The translations under genes were made by a program, and so were the position numbers. The notes under the pieces were generated by a model. The model saw nothing but the letters and a program-made list of their open reading frames with translations. It searched no databases and was not told the origin of the DNA. Positions 41,087-53,702 of a stretch of DNA of 64,000 bases are shown here, piece by piece. Positions within the stretch are counted from its first letter, which is position 1; each line of letters opens with the position of its first letter. This DNA is from Dioscorea cayenensis subsp. rotundata (Eukaryota > Streptophyta > Magnoliopsida > Dioscoreales > Dioscoreaceae): positions 2,604,001-2,668,000 of the forward strand of contig NC_052483.1 of the NCBI RefSeq assembly GCF_009730915.1, in the 5' to 3' direction.

Positions 41087-42284
41087 GTTTCTCTGGAGAA
41101 GAAGAGAAGAGTTAGGGAGGTAAAGGAAGAGAATGAGAGCTAGTTGAATGAGTGCCAGTTGGGCTTTGGGCCCTTTTTTACTTGTTTTCATTCATGAGAG
41201 AAAGGGAGATATAAGTATCTCTCTTTCTCTCTGTGTGTCCCTGGTTCTCTACTTTTGGGGAGAGAGTGAGAGGCAGAAGGAGCTCACATGCAATACAGCC
41301 AGAGAGGCAGTGTACCATATATCATCTATACAGAACTGTTGTAAATTGTTTATTTTTCTAATGGAGTGGAGGGAAACTGGATTAACTATTTCACACCTGC
41401 CATTCAACTCTTTGTCAATTGGCATCATACTCTTTGTATTTAGTATTTAGTATTTAGTATTTAATATTTTGTTTAAAAAATAAATTTAATTTTTAGGTGA
41501 TATATAATGAGAATTAAAATGTGTTGAGAAATTAATTTTATATCTGTACATGTCCCTGATTTAGCTTGTTAATATTTTATTAAAAAAATAATAATTTAAT
41601 AGGTAACTATTGTCATATGAGATGAGTAGCGATGTTAGTGATTATTTATCTTGATAGTGGAGGTTTTGAATATTTTCTTTTAAACAATGGAAGAAGATGA
41701 ATATTTCAATGGCTTATTTGTATTGGTAAAAGAAAAAAATTAATAATTGATTATGATGGTGATGTGAGAAGGAGTTCTGTTATTTGTTTATAGTATTTTA
41801 ATAAATAGTGTTAACCCTAAGTTGTTGGAAAATAATTCGGTATTGGTAGGTAATAGTGAAATATAAAATGAATGATTTAAGTATATATTTTAGACAGTGA
41901 AAAATTGTAGAAATAATGGTGATTAGATGTTTGTCTGGAATAAAATGAGAGGAGAAGAAGGCCTGATGTAATACGGTATTATTATTTTTTTCTATCCACG
42001 TTATTTTCGTACCTTTGACATAAATTTGATTTGTACTTTTTGTTTTTTAATTGAAACAATAAAAAATGATAAAAAAAAAATTGGTTACATTTATTTGATT
42101 ATTTTTTTTTAAAAAAAAAATCTACCATTTTCAAATGAACACTACCACTCATTTTCTTTCTACAAAACATCTTAAAATTAACAATTAAGAATTGAATTAT
42201 AAATGTGCCAAAGATAATGAAGTTATTATACAAATTATAAATCTCAAATAGTTTTCACAAATAATATGTATATATAGAGCATGC
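41087..42284. other. SOFL promoter side and intergenic
   Basis: A CT/GA-rich stretch at 41205-41290 is probably leader or promoter of the SOFL gene (reads GA-rich on the minus strand). TATTTAG is repeated several times at 41438-41465. The remainder is AT-rich with nothing recognised. Confidence 0.45.
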
Positions 42285-42500
42285 ACCCCCAAGACTTCTC
42301 ACAATAACCGTTAGATTTACTTGTAACAGTTATGTTCCATTTATGCACAATACCTAACAGTAATTAATAGTATATCACATTAATTACCAGTAAATGCAGC
42401 ACACCACTTCTACAAATAGCAATTATTAAATCATAATTTAACGGTTGCCATTAAACCTCTTTAGATTTTAAAAAATTAAATATATATATCCAAAATACAT
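42285..42500. repeat. Dispersed repeat, copy A
   Basis: This segment aligns by eye with 48580-48810: ACAATACCTAACAGTAATTA / ACAATACTTAATAATAGTTA, AATCATAATTTAACGG / AGATTATAATTTAACA, and TTTAGATTTTAAAAAATTAA / TTTAGATTTTTAAAAAATAA. It starts near CACAATAACCGTTAGAT, a phrase like the end of the MITE at 51443. Non-coding. Confidence 0.6.
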
Positions 42501-42501
42501 A

Positions 42502-42504
<3 letters not shown>

Positions 42505-42553
<49 letters not shown>
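42505..42553. repeat. (TA)n microsatellite, about 24 units
   Basis: Uninterrupted TA repeat, one of the two longest in the window. Confidence 0.95.
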
Positions 42554-42556
<3 letters not shown>

Positions 42557-43484
42557 GTAGCGTCATCTCTGCAAACGTTTATAAATATTCGCAAATTTAA
42601 AACATAAGAGACAGAAAATATGTATACAGAGAGAACGGCCTTGGGTTAGAATGAGTGTATAGTGTGTTTTTTTTTAAGAGGAGGGCGGAGGGGAGTTGTT
42701 AGATACTGATATAACACCATGGGGATGTCTTTTGATTTGAATCAGATGCGCTGAGAAGACAGTGCCATATAAACCTTGGAGATGTGGAATTAGTTTACCA
42801 CTAATGAACTTGGTTAAATCATGACAAACAATAAATTATCTTCAAGCATGCATAGCAGTGAATTGTACACAAATTAAATCACATTGCCATGTGTTTTTGC
42901 TCCAAGCTCCAACCGAGATAAATAAACCCTGTAGATGTGGATCACAAACAAAGGACCATTTGAGGACAACATGGTTCAAAAAGCTTTTCTACTTGTAGTC
43001 CTTGGATTTTCCTCTCTCTCTCTCTCTCTCTCTCTCAAGTGTATCTCATTGTGATCTCCTCTGGCATGCTTATATGGTCTGGTACTAGTCTGTCTTTCCT
43101 TCTGTTTTATTATTTATTAGTTATTATTATTAATAACGGGGTAAGTTTGTAGAAGAGGGGGAGAGTAGGGGTTCAATTGAGGTCTTATCATGGGGTATGT
43201 CTTTTGGAGGGCCAAAGTGAGAGGTGGAGTGTTTGTCTTTGTTGCCTATATATCACTCTATTCTCTGCTACTTCACACCCTATATGGACCCCATTTTTGT
43301 TTTTAAATATCTATTTTTACCTACTGGTTTTTATTGTATACTCACTTCTTTTAGTTTCTATTTTTATGTACCATGAGTAATTATATTCTTTCTTTGTATT
43401 TTCCATTTTTTTTATAAATAATTTTAAATTGTGAAATGTCTGTTTTGCCCCTGGATTTTAGAAAACATACATTCCTCTTGGAAA
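42554..43484. other. Intergenic
   Basis: A (CT)n run at 43011-43035 and nothing coding. Confidence 0.5.
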
Positions 43485-43663
43485 GAAATACTAAGATGAT
43501 AATGAAATTTCATAAAAAATATACTCGAGCAATAATTGATAGAGATTAAAAAGTAAATCTAGTAGCTAATGAGTGAAATACTAAGATGATAATGAAATTT
43601 CATAAAAATATACTCGAGCAATAATTGATAGAGATTAAAAAGTAAATCTAGTAGCTAATGAGT
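43485..43663. repeat. 90-bp tandem duplication, nearly identical
   Basis: GAAATACTAAGATGATAATG and the following bases to AGTAGCTAATGAGT occur at 43485 and again at 43575. By eye the copies differ only by one A in a homopolymer, which indicates a recent event. Confidence 0.95.
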
Positions 43664-46600
43664 TTTTTTATTTAAATCTTAGCTTATGTAGAATCAAGGC
43701 ACAAGCGAATTAAGATGTTACTTCTTCACTTGTGCACTTCTCTGATGTGGCTTGTCCACTTTGTCTCTAAATAAAATAAATCTAAAAAAATGAGTATTTG
43801 AGAATTTCAAAATTTTAACCTCATATTAAACACTATTTTCTCTGGTTTACTTGTTAATTAGTTATTGTTTTACTTTAAATATTTAAAACCAATAGTTATA
43901 ATTATCGTTGTGTCAAAAAGAGTTTTGTACATTATTAAGCAAGCATAATAATGAAATTTTCTAAAGCATGTCCAAAATGTGAAACTCTTTAAGGCTACAT
44001 AAGTATTGCATATCAAATTTCCCAATTGATTCCACTAATCACAATCAACTTAATTACTAATCAAATTTGACATTTCATGTTTATAAGATAAATATCATAG
44101 TATTCCATCATTCGATCCCAAGCCATCACACTTAGACTAATTACATCATGAAATTTCATAATAACGATTATCATTAAATATTTTAAACTAATCCTTAAAT
44201 TCAAGTTTTTCTAAAATTTTAAACATATATATATATTCAATTAAGTGAAGGTTTAATTAATAGAAAGTCCCTGAAATTTTGACAATTTTTGTATAAGTCC
44301 ATTTGACTTTCTCACTAATTTTTATATCATAGTTTTGAGAATATTTATTTTCAAACATAAAACTATTAATGTCTTTACTAATGATAATTAGTTCAAATAA
44401 CAAAGGATTTAGTTGTTTAAGCAGGTGATTTTGAATCCAAATTCTTATATATATATATATATGCACAAAAAAAAATGTCAATGTCTTTGCAAGAGATAAC
44501 CACTGTAACTAATCACAAGCTGCAATAAGAACTTGAGTTTAATGATGATTAAATTAATGGTGTGCAACATGGCATTAATTTTGAAGTGATTCATTGCACT
44601 CATTTTGAATGTTTGTAATTCCTTTTTTTCTCTGATTACTCTCTGGTCAGTGTCACATCTTGACCTAAAGCACCAGCAGCAACTGCAGCAGAAATGAGTG
44701 AGTGCCATTTACTGATCACAAAAACACACATACTCATACCAATCAATATATTCTATGTGTCTTGCATGCTTATTAGGGAACCAAAAGTTCAACTTCTTCT
44801 CTTTTTATTTTTTCTTTTACAGCTATTGATGACTCAAAGCATGCAGCAAGAGAAACACAGAAATGAATGTATATAATTTATTTTCATGCAAACAAAGTCA
44901 AGCATTGTACATATATATATATATGAGTTTTAAAGAGAGAGGAAAAGAAGAAGAGATGATAAATTTTGGAGGTGATAAATATTTAATTAGAAAACACTGG
45001 CATGCATGCAGAGTTGTATCATCATCATGGTCAGTACTGGAATACTTAGTAGCTCTCAGCACATGGAGGGGCCATTTGTATATTTGGCTTGTTAATTGTG
45101 AAAGTCCGAAAGATAAGAAGGGCCATGGTAACAACAAAACTAAACAGATCAGTTGTACTGGAATACTGAGTTTTTATTTTATTTTATTATTTTTATTAAT
45201 ATGCCTTCATGTTTTAAAATATTAATAATATGTTTAGTAATTAATTTTAAATTTTATTAATTCAGGAAATTATTATTATTATTATTATTTTAAGTGGTAA
45301 ATTTTTAATTTTAAAATATTTAATTATGATGAGTATTAATTAAATGAAAGTTTGGGTTTTCCACCCTAATAATTGAAAGTATTATATTAATTCTAAAATT
45401 TTATCATTCAATTTTTGATGGAAATGCTGAAAAATAAATTATATGATTGTTTTTGGTGATACAAATAAATTCACTTGTCCTTCAGTCCTTGATTCACACA
45501 AAAAAATACAAATCTGTCAGGAATGATTTCATATAATTTAAGATGTGATTTTTATAAATTTTTTTGTCACATAAGGATAAAAATAAATAGTTAAAAGAAC
45601 TTCTAAGTCCTTTCAAGGACCAAAAGAAACAACTCCAATTTGTCTTATAACTATTTTGCCGCTTTTTTTTTACTTCTTCATTGTTTCTATTCGTATTCCC
45701 TCTTTTTTGTTTGTTGTTTTTGTTATTGTGTTATTTTAATTCATGTTTCTTCTCTTCTTCTTCTATATATTTTTTTATTGCAAGAAAGCATTCATTTCTT
45801 TATTTTCTTTCTGTTTTCTTTTCTTAAAATTCTTCAATTCTCACCACCATAAATATTAAAGTTGTAGAAATCTAGACCAGTTGAGTCCAAAAAAAGGATG
45901 AGAAAACTAATATTTTAGAAAAAAGACGTAACCAATAAGATTCAAGTATTTAAGCAATTGGATTAACAAATAGTAAGAAACATAAAGCTTTTTAGAGGGG
46001 AAAAATCTAAATAACAAGTTCTTATATATAAAAATAAAAAATAAACAAAAAACAAAAGTAAGCAGTGATATGCAAAAGTTCTAATTATTTTTTCCTGTGT
46101 TTGGTGCTTAGATGCTTAAGACTTCACTTATTTATTTATTTATTTATTTTGCTCATCATATTGTCCAGATATTCCATCAATTATTCGGATTTCTTACTTA
46201 TTTTTTTCGGTTTTTCCACCTTAATTGGTTACGCTTCTCTTTTTAAGTCATAATCTCAACCATTATTATGAGAGGGAGCCGAATTTTTAAATTTTTAATT
46301 GAGAGAGAAATAAATCACTATTCTCCTGTTGTAAAGATAATAACTAGTCATTCTTTCTATTTGTTTGAATGTTTTACTCTATTTACTGAAACTTCTTATT
46401 CCTACTCATTTTTTTCAGACACAAACACTTATTTATAAAAAAAAAAAGTACTCCAATTACAAGAAATAAATAATAATAATAAAAAATCATGACTAATAAA
46501 AAGAAAAAGAAATATTTTGGCATGATAAATGTAAAATAAAAATTTTTAAAAAGGAAAACCATAAAAAGAGGAAAAACTACTTCAATGAAGCAAAAGAAAA

Positions 46601-48579
46601 AAATCAGGATAAAAAAAGGAGTATTACCCAAAAAGGCGTATTAAAAGAAAAATAAATAAATAAAGACAGTTTTTGGTATCAAAGAAATTAGGATATTTTG
46701 GGATAGTTATTATCCGAAAATATATGGATCTGTGCGTTAAAAAAATAAAATAAAATAAAATAAATAAAATTGAGAAGAACCTGCCAAATCCTTTTGCAAA
46801 TAAATATGGACCTCATTCATTCATGTCCACAGATAAATATTTGAATGTACTAACTTGGACGGATCAAATACAAACTTATCTCACTGTATAATATATATAT
46901 ATATATATATATTTATTATAAGATAAAATATAAGTGGGACCCATCTGTGAAGTGTCAACCAATGAAAATGGAGATGTCCCCACAAAGTTGGGAGGAGTGG
47001 GACCCAAATGAATTGCTCCAAAGAGCAAGGTGCCATGGTCGGAGCAGGCGAGAAGAGAGATGAGGGTGGGGCCCATCATGAGGAACAAGAGGAAGAGATG
47101 AGAAGATGGTACGTTGACCGGGCACCACCGACCCTTAATCGACGGCTTTGCTTGCCCAACTCTCCGCCGGTCTCTTCTCCACCGTACAATCCCATGCATG
47201 CTTCCTTGTTTATGAGTTTGTGTGTATATACTATATATATATATATATATATCAGCATGTATATTATACCCTGTACTTTTAAAATTTCAAAATTTTGTCA
47301 AAGTTTAATGGTTGACGAAGAAACTTTCTACCAAAGTGTTGTATAATTTTTTTTTTTTTTTTTGCACTTAGCGATAATCACCCCATTTAAAATTAATAGT
47401 CAGGGACATACATTGACGTGGAGATTATCCGTAAGTTCAACAATATGATGTCCTCATATTACGTAGATTTTAATCCTGAACCTTCCCGAAATGAGAATTT
47501 TATGCAAGTGATCTGCTATCAATAGGCCAAGAGACCGTTGGTGTTGGATTTTTTTTTCCCAATGACAGAGTCTTTGATTTCTATATAATTTTTTTTTAAT
47601 ATATAATTGAAATATAAATAAAATATGTATGGTGGTTTGTGCATATTATCATAATTTTTTTGTTTTGTTTTTAGACTTGTATACTTTCAGTGTGGTTATT
47701 TTTGACATGCTTTTAAATTTGTTTTAATTGTTTGAAGAGCTAGAGAATATCTTTGTGCTACTCATTTTAACATGTATTTAATTTATATATGGGTCTATAC
47801 CAATCAAAGGGATTGAAATAATTTTTTTATAATAAAAAATAATAAGAATTGTATTTTAATTTTATATATTAATATATGGGTTTATACCAATCAAAGGAAT
47901 TGTATTTTATGATTAAAAAAATAAATTAATTTATGTTAAACATATAATTATTATCTAATTGATTGATTTATATCCCATACAAAAATATATTAGAGAAAAT
48001 GAATCTCAAAATAATTATTTTAGTCAAATAACTTAATGATTGATTGCAATAACCCTTGTGATCAATTATGAAAAGCCTATATATATATATATATATACAT
48101 GTGAAGTTCAAGTTATTCTAGGGATATTATTTTGTAGGGTATAAATAGTCCTAATAGTCATTGATTTGAGACAAAAGAATCAGCTTTGGCTTTAAGTTTG
48201 GTGGTGGTAGGGAAATGGTGATTGATTTATTATATATATATATATATATATATTTAATAGATACAGTGAACAAGAGTGGTGTGACATTGAAGGCCTAGAC
48301 TTTTGGACCACCTAACTTCCATGAGAGGTTTATACTATATTATCCTTGTCTTTCTTTTCTTTCTTTCTCTATCTCTCAAAAGCATGCATTGATGGACATG
48401 ACTTGATAAGATGGCTAACTGTGTTTAACCATATGCTATGTGATATGGCATCATGCTACCAAGCAAAGGAACAAATCTTAGCCACCCTAGCTAATAAATC
48501 ATTTCTAGAGATATCTCTTTTAAATCTTGGTATTTTGGTTGCATCATCTTCATTATAAATGTATCAACAGAGAGTGTGT
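43664..48579. other. Gene-poor AT-rich region
   Basis: No gene is supported. (TA)n runs lie at about 44447-44461, 44912-44924, 46890-46911, 47232-47252 and 48228-48252. A GC-richer island at 46935-47200 (GTGGGACCCATCTG, GTTGACCGGGCACCACCGAC) looks promoter-like, but no gene with recognisable motifs follows. Open frames at 44863-45225 and 47008-47346 show no family features. Confidence 0.5.
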
Positions 48580-48810
48580 GCCTTCTCTAATAACATCTCT
48601 ATATTTGAAATTTAAAAATTATCACTATTTAATCATTTATATACAATACTTAATAATAGTTAATAATATCTTATAATATTTAATAGTATATGATACAGTA
48701 AATTTTATATATTATTTTTATAAATAACACTGTTAGATTATAATTTAACATAAAATTAACGTTTTTAGATTTTTAAAAAATAACTAAATATGTACCTAAA
48801 AAATTTATTA
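48580..48810. repeat. Dispersed repeat, copy B
   Basis: Partner of 42285-42500, more AT-drifted. See that entry for matching blocks. Same orientation. Confidence 0.55.
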
Positions 48811-50139
48811 TACATATAGATTTCTAAACAAAATTATTGTCCATACTTCACAAACTCCTCTAGAGTTGCCAAAGAATTCATATATAAACATAAAATCAAA
48901 ATAAAATAGGAAAAATGGCAAAATAGGATGGAGCAAAACAGTGAAAAAAATCAACAACAAATTTAAAATTATAGATTTTGAGAGTAAATCATAATTTAGA
49001 GAACAAACTCCAAAGTTTTTTCATAAGAATAAATAATAATATAAAAATACCTAATAAATCCCATATAAAGGGTTTTAATATATAGTTTATGTTTAAGTTA
49101 AATTAAATTACTAAACAATCGTTATTGAGGGAACAACCAAGTCTAATTGACTAGAATGGCTAAAATAAAAAAATGCATCTTAAAAAACTAATCATATAGT
49201 AATCTACATTTAAATATAGATCAATTAGTCAATTGACTAATGTAGCCAACTTAAACCAAACTTCTTAACTGTACCACATCAAAATATATATATGACTTGT
49301 ATAGCACATATATTATCAAATGATTTGATAAACATCACATGATAATGTCTTGATATCTCAACTCCTTGATTTAGATTTTATGGTCATGTAATGCATATTT
49401 TATAATTGGTCTACTATATATGTATTGTTTATGCAAGGATTTCTTTTCTATTTCTTGTTTCTTAGTTCCAAGTGTATAGAAAATTGATAACAATGAATCA
49501 TTATTGATGCATTATTAATATAGACAAGATAAAACCACAATGAGTAAATGCACACATGGGATAAATGTGACCTAAACAAACAAAAGAAGTAGGTTGTGAA
49601 TTGATTTAATCTCATATCATTTTAATGTTCACAAAGAGAGTGGTCATGATAATTGAAATAACAATAAAAATTTAATATTTTATCAATAATATATATATAT
49701 ATATATATTTGTGATGGTAAACAGTGCTAGAACAGGGAAATATAGAAGGGTGGAAAAGAAACAAGCCATATCCAACATGCAGAGATTTTGTGGGCTCCTT
49801 TTGATCTTAATCAACTTTTGATTTGGACTCACTTGCATTGGATGCATGGCCAACTATTACCACTCAGTGTCAATTGCAAATAATAATAATACTCTTTACC
49901 AAAAGGTTTTTGATGGTTCCAATTGCATGCAAGGTAAATGCATGTTCAATTCCATTTGTATGTATTTCACATGCACAGTTTCCTTTTCATTTTTAACTCA
50001 TGCCTTTTGTTTTTATGGCAATTTGTACTTTTTCTTGGTCTCTCTGTTATATCACTCTATATTTTTATTTCTATTTTTATTTTTTAAAATTAAAAACATT
50101 CATTTTAATATAAAGAGCACAATAAGAGAAAAGTAAGTA
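48811..50139. other. Intergenic
   Basis: AT-rich, with (TA)n at about 49691-49709. No gene is supported. Confidence 0.5.
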
Positions 50140-50352
50140 ATAGTAACACCCTCACCTCTTTCAATTCCTTAGAAGTACTTCATATTTATCAAATATCCAA
50201 AATATCATTAAATTTTTAAAATTTTATTTTTAAATTAAAATTAAATTAAAATTATAAAATTGCCCCATTTTACCCCTTTGTCGGTGCACTTGTGCCTAAA
50301 TTTGAGAAAAGAGATCTCAACTCTTTTGTGTCATTGGTGTTAGAGCTATTTT
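50140..50352 (+). mobile_element. Possible degenerate LTR with primer-binding-site-like end
   Basis: TAACACCCTCACC near 50143 resembles a TGTAACACCC LTR start. GTGTCA at about 50328-50333 could be the LTR end. TTGGTGTTAGAGCTA follows, close to the initiator-tRNA primer site TGGTATCAGAGC of plant LTR elements. No internal genes follow, so this is a remnant at best. Confidence 0.3.
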
Positions 50353-50821
50353 TAATATTCTATTAAAATAAAAAAGCACGGAAATAAAAATAAAAAAACT
50401 AAAAAAACTAAAAAACTAAAATGTGAAAAAAAAGTCAAAAAGATTATACTATTATAATGAGTACATAAACTGAGTTTTTATTAATTTTTCAAAAGAATAT
50501 TATAAGGATTAAAATCATCTGATATTTAAATTTTTATAATTCAGATGCTAATTTTAGTTTTGATTTAGTTTTATGATAACGGATGTTTGTATAGAATAAA
50601 GTTATAGAATTGAATCTTTGTAGCATTGTTTAATTGGTGTACATAATTTGCATATGATTATTTAACTTTTCTCAAATAAGATTAATTATTGAGATACTTA
50701 AATCAGTGAAAACAATTTCACTCAAATAATATTATTTTTAAAAAATACAATTATATTATTTGTACATATTCAAATTACTTTATCAAAATTTTCAAAATTT
50801 GTAACTAAAATGGCTACTAAT

Positions 50822-51121
50822 TACTCTCTTTTTTATTAAAAATGTTTATGTTAACTGATTCACACAGAGTAAGAAAAGTACTTGGGATTAAAAAATTTAT
50901 AAATATTTAGCATACATTTTTCCTTTTACTCATTATTCTTTCCATTCATTAAAGTTGTGCATTTAGAGAGATAATGATGGAGAATAATGCATATTAACAA
51001 ATTTTTAAGGTTATATTTAAAAATTAACCCTTAAATTAGATATATGAATAAATAATTTGAGACATAAAATTTTTTTAGATATATAAAAAAATAGTTTAAG
51101 ATTCAATTAATACACGGAGCA
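50822..51121. mobile_element. MITE-like element, same family as 59407-59684
   Basis: The inner sequence matches the element at 59407: CAGAGTAAGAAAAGTACTTG / AAGAGTGAGAAAATTGGTTA, CATTAAAGTTGTGC / CATTGAGGTTGTGC, and TTAAATTAGATATATGAATA / CTTGAAATAGATATGTGGAC. Ends are TACTCTCT and, reverse-complemented, TGCTCCG. Non-coding and decayed. Confidence 0.55.
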
Positions 51122-51442
51122 TCCCTCTTAATGTTTTTTATAACTATATATTTTAATATATTTTAACTAGCTTGGCAGGAAATAAATTTGCATATATACA
51201 TGAAGACATATGTGGCCCATAATCATGAACTTGGACTAACTGTATCTTAACTTGGACAAGCCCAAATGGATCCGTTTAAATGGAAATAATGGAACATTGA
51301 CACTTCGACTCAGAACGTCTTGATCCGTCACACGAGACCAATTGTTAAACCTTTAATTTTTTTTTATTATTATCTTTCCAAGTCAAACGTTTTTATCTAG
51401 TTTAAATCAAAGATGCAGCATATATATATATATATATATATA

Positions 51443-51622
51443 ATTCTAGGGACATCCCCACAATAGCCGTTAGATCACTCATCTAACGACTGTTGTTTCA
51501 TTACTAATCCCGGAGATAGGGTTAATCAGGTTTATATTTATAATAAAATAACCGTTTGATGATGATCTAATGATTGTTGTGAGATATCATCTACTGATTG
51601 TTGTGGGATGTCCCTAAATTTT
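51443..51622. mobile_element. Small MITE (about 180 bp)
   Basis: Inverted ends: TTCTAGGGACATCCCCACAA and, reverse-complemented, ATTTAGGGACATCCCACAAC. A second internal copy of the GATTGTTGTG(A/G)GAT phrase lies near the right end. It sits beside a (TA)n run at about 51419-51442. Non-coding. Confidence 0.7.
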
Positions 51623-52755
51623 TACTGTACCCTAGATTACTTAAGTTTACAAGGGTATAGTAGTAATCTATCGATGTAAAGAATTGTCGGCATATAAAAA
51701 TTTACTATTTTATTTGTTATCTTTCAATTATATGAATATCAATGACAGTGCAACCAATGAACCAACCATGTGACATGATCATGAATTTTGTTTTCTACTT
51801 TGATTTCATGGCATACATTTTTTTGGAACCCATTAACTTATTAGAAAATAACCAGTAGATTTTACATAAATGAAATTCGTGAGATTAATGCGAAATGATT
51901 TTCTTTAAAAATAAAAAATTAATTGAAAGATAAAATAGGGGAATTAGGTTTTGGTAGATGTAATTACTACTATACCCTCATAAATATTATGTTTATTTAT
52001 ATATTTTCATGAGTAAAAATTAATTTGTAAATTTTATAAAAATATGGATTGATGTCAAGATGAATGTATAGTGAATACAGTAAAAAATAATTTTCTTTTC
52101 ATAAAGGTTTTTTTTATGATTTTTTATTTGCGATGTGTATAAATAAATAAAAATGATCATAATATTTTGTTTGATGGTCCAATTCAATGTGAAAATGGTA
52201 ACATGCATCTCATGTGATTTCTTCATAAATATTATTAAATTCAAAAGGTACATTTCTAGCCAATGTCACAACTTGAAATAAATCTCTATTCAAGCCTAGA
52301 AAAATAGAATATAATTATTTTAATTTATAGCTTGAACAAAATGCAAATACCTTGTGAACCCAATGTAAGTCAACGAGAATTCATTTATACATCTAACTTT
52401 TAATCTTGCAAATAAGATTTATTAAATAAAAATAAATATCATCACACATTATTAACTTAGACTGAAGTAATAAGATTATTTGATAATATTATTTACTTCA
52501 AACTTGAATTTTTATCAATATTGTTAATTTCAATCTATTGAAATATCAGATTTCCCCTTCAAGAGTTAGTAATATCTCTATAAACCTCCAATTAAGGAAG
52601 AGCAAAGACAAATAAGAGATACAATGGGTTTAGGTCTTGTAATATATCATTGTAGTCCCTTCAAAGTCAAATATTATCTTTTTCTTTCTTTTTTATTATT
52701 TTTTCTTATAGAAGGGATAAAACATAATTTTATTAACCTAAGAGAAAAAAAATTA
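51623..52755. other. Intergenic
   Basis: AT-rich; nothing recognised. Confidence 0.5.
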
Positions 52756-53488
52756 GGGCTCGTTTGGCTGCAAAATAAAAAAATATGGTATAATTTTATT
52801 ATGTAGGAAGTGCAAGTGATTATTACAGAAATTATAGCATATTCTATTTCTACAGAATAAGTGTTTGATTACCAAAATAAAAAAAAGTTACGGAGATCGA
52901 CCGGTTGGCAATTAGACTACCGGTGGACCTGTGGCCGGTCGTCGGAGGTCGGCCGGAGCACCGGTGGATCGCCGGTGTGTCACCGGAGTCCAGCCGGGCG
53001 GACCACCAATGGATCGCCGGCGTGTCACCGGAGGTCGGTGGACTGGTAAATGGACCGGTGACCAGTTGCCGAAAACCTGCAGGACCACCGGTGGATGGCC
53101 GGCGTGTCACCGAAAGCCGGTGGACCGATGATTGCATCGTCGATGGACCGATGATTGGACCGTCGATGGACCGACCGGTCACCGGAGGCTGGTTAGACCG
53201 TCGGCCGGACCAGTGGCCGGTCGTCGGAGGTTGGCCGAGGTACCGGTGGACTTGTGGCTGGTTACTGGATCAAAAGAGAGAGAGAGAGAGAGAGACTTTT
53301 TACAATAAAAAAAAATATTCCACCAAGAGTGGAATATTTTTTTATGCCATAATGTCTATATTATGCCATAATTTTATACTCTAAAATAAGTATCCAAACA
53401 ACTAATATGGCATAATTCTTAAAAAATTTTAAAAAATTATGGTATATTATACAGATTATGCCATAATTCTGGCCTATCCAAATAGGCC
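52756..53488. mobile_element. Tourist-like element with a GC-rich CCGG minisatellite core
   Basis: Left end GGGCTCGTTTGG; reverse complement of the right end GGCCTATTTGG. Inner arms share ATGGTATAAT / ATTATGGCATAAT blocks, and ATGGCATAAT recurs on the right side. Flanks are TTA on the left and TATA on the right, so the target duplication is not exact. The core (about 52890-53270) is very GC-rich and made of shuffled ACCGGTGGATCGCCGG, GTGTCACCGGAGG and GGCCGGTCGTCGGAGG units, followed by (GA)n. Open frames through the core are by-products of the repeat. Confidence 0.6.
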
Positions 53489-53702
53489 TATAGTAAAAGC
53501 ACCATACAAAGAAGATTTATGAACAAGGGAATAAAAAAAGAGTTAGACAGAGGTAAAAAAATATTTAAAAAAAGCAAAGACACAAATGAACAAGTACTTG
53601 CACGCAACCCTAAGAACTCAAGGCTTTGCTTTATGATGTCAAATGAACTCTCAAACTTTAGCATTTTCGTTTTATGAATTATAGAAATTCACATAAAAAA
53701 AG

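Noticed and set aside
44863..45225. 120-codon open frame starting MNVYNLF
   Set aside because: Includes a (TA)n-derived YIYIYM stretch and AT-rich tail; no recognisable motif or splice context.
49770..49880. Possible miR159/319-like precursor (GGGCTCCTTTTGATC ... TTGGACTCA)
   Set aside because: The arms do not pair over the length needed and the mature sequence does not match.
49846..50136. 96-codon open frame starting MANYYHS
   Set aside because: Composition drifts into T-rich hydrophobic residues and no family resemblance is seen.
52905..53384. 159-codon open frame in the CCGG-rich core
   Set aside because: By-product of a stop-poor minisatellite; three overlapping frames are open and none has a known domain.
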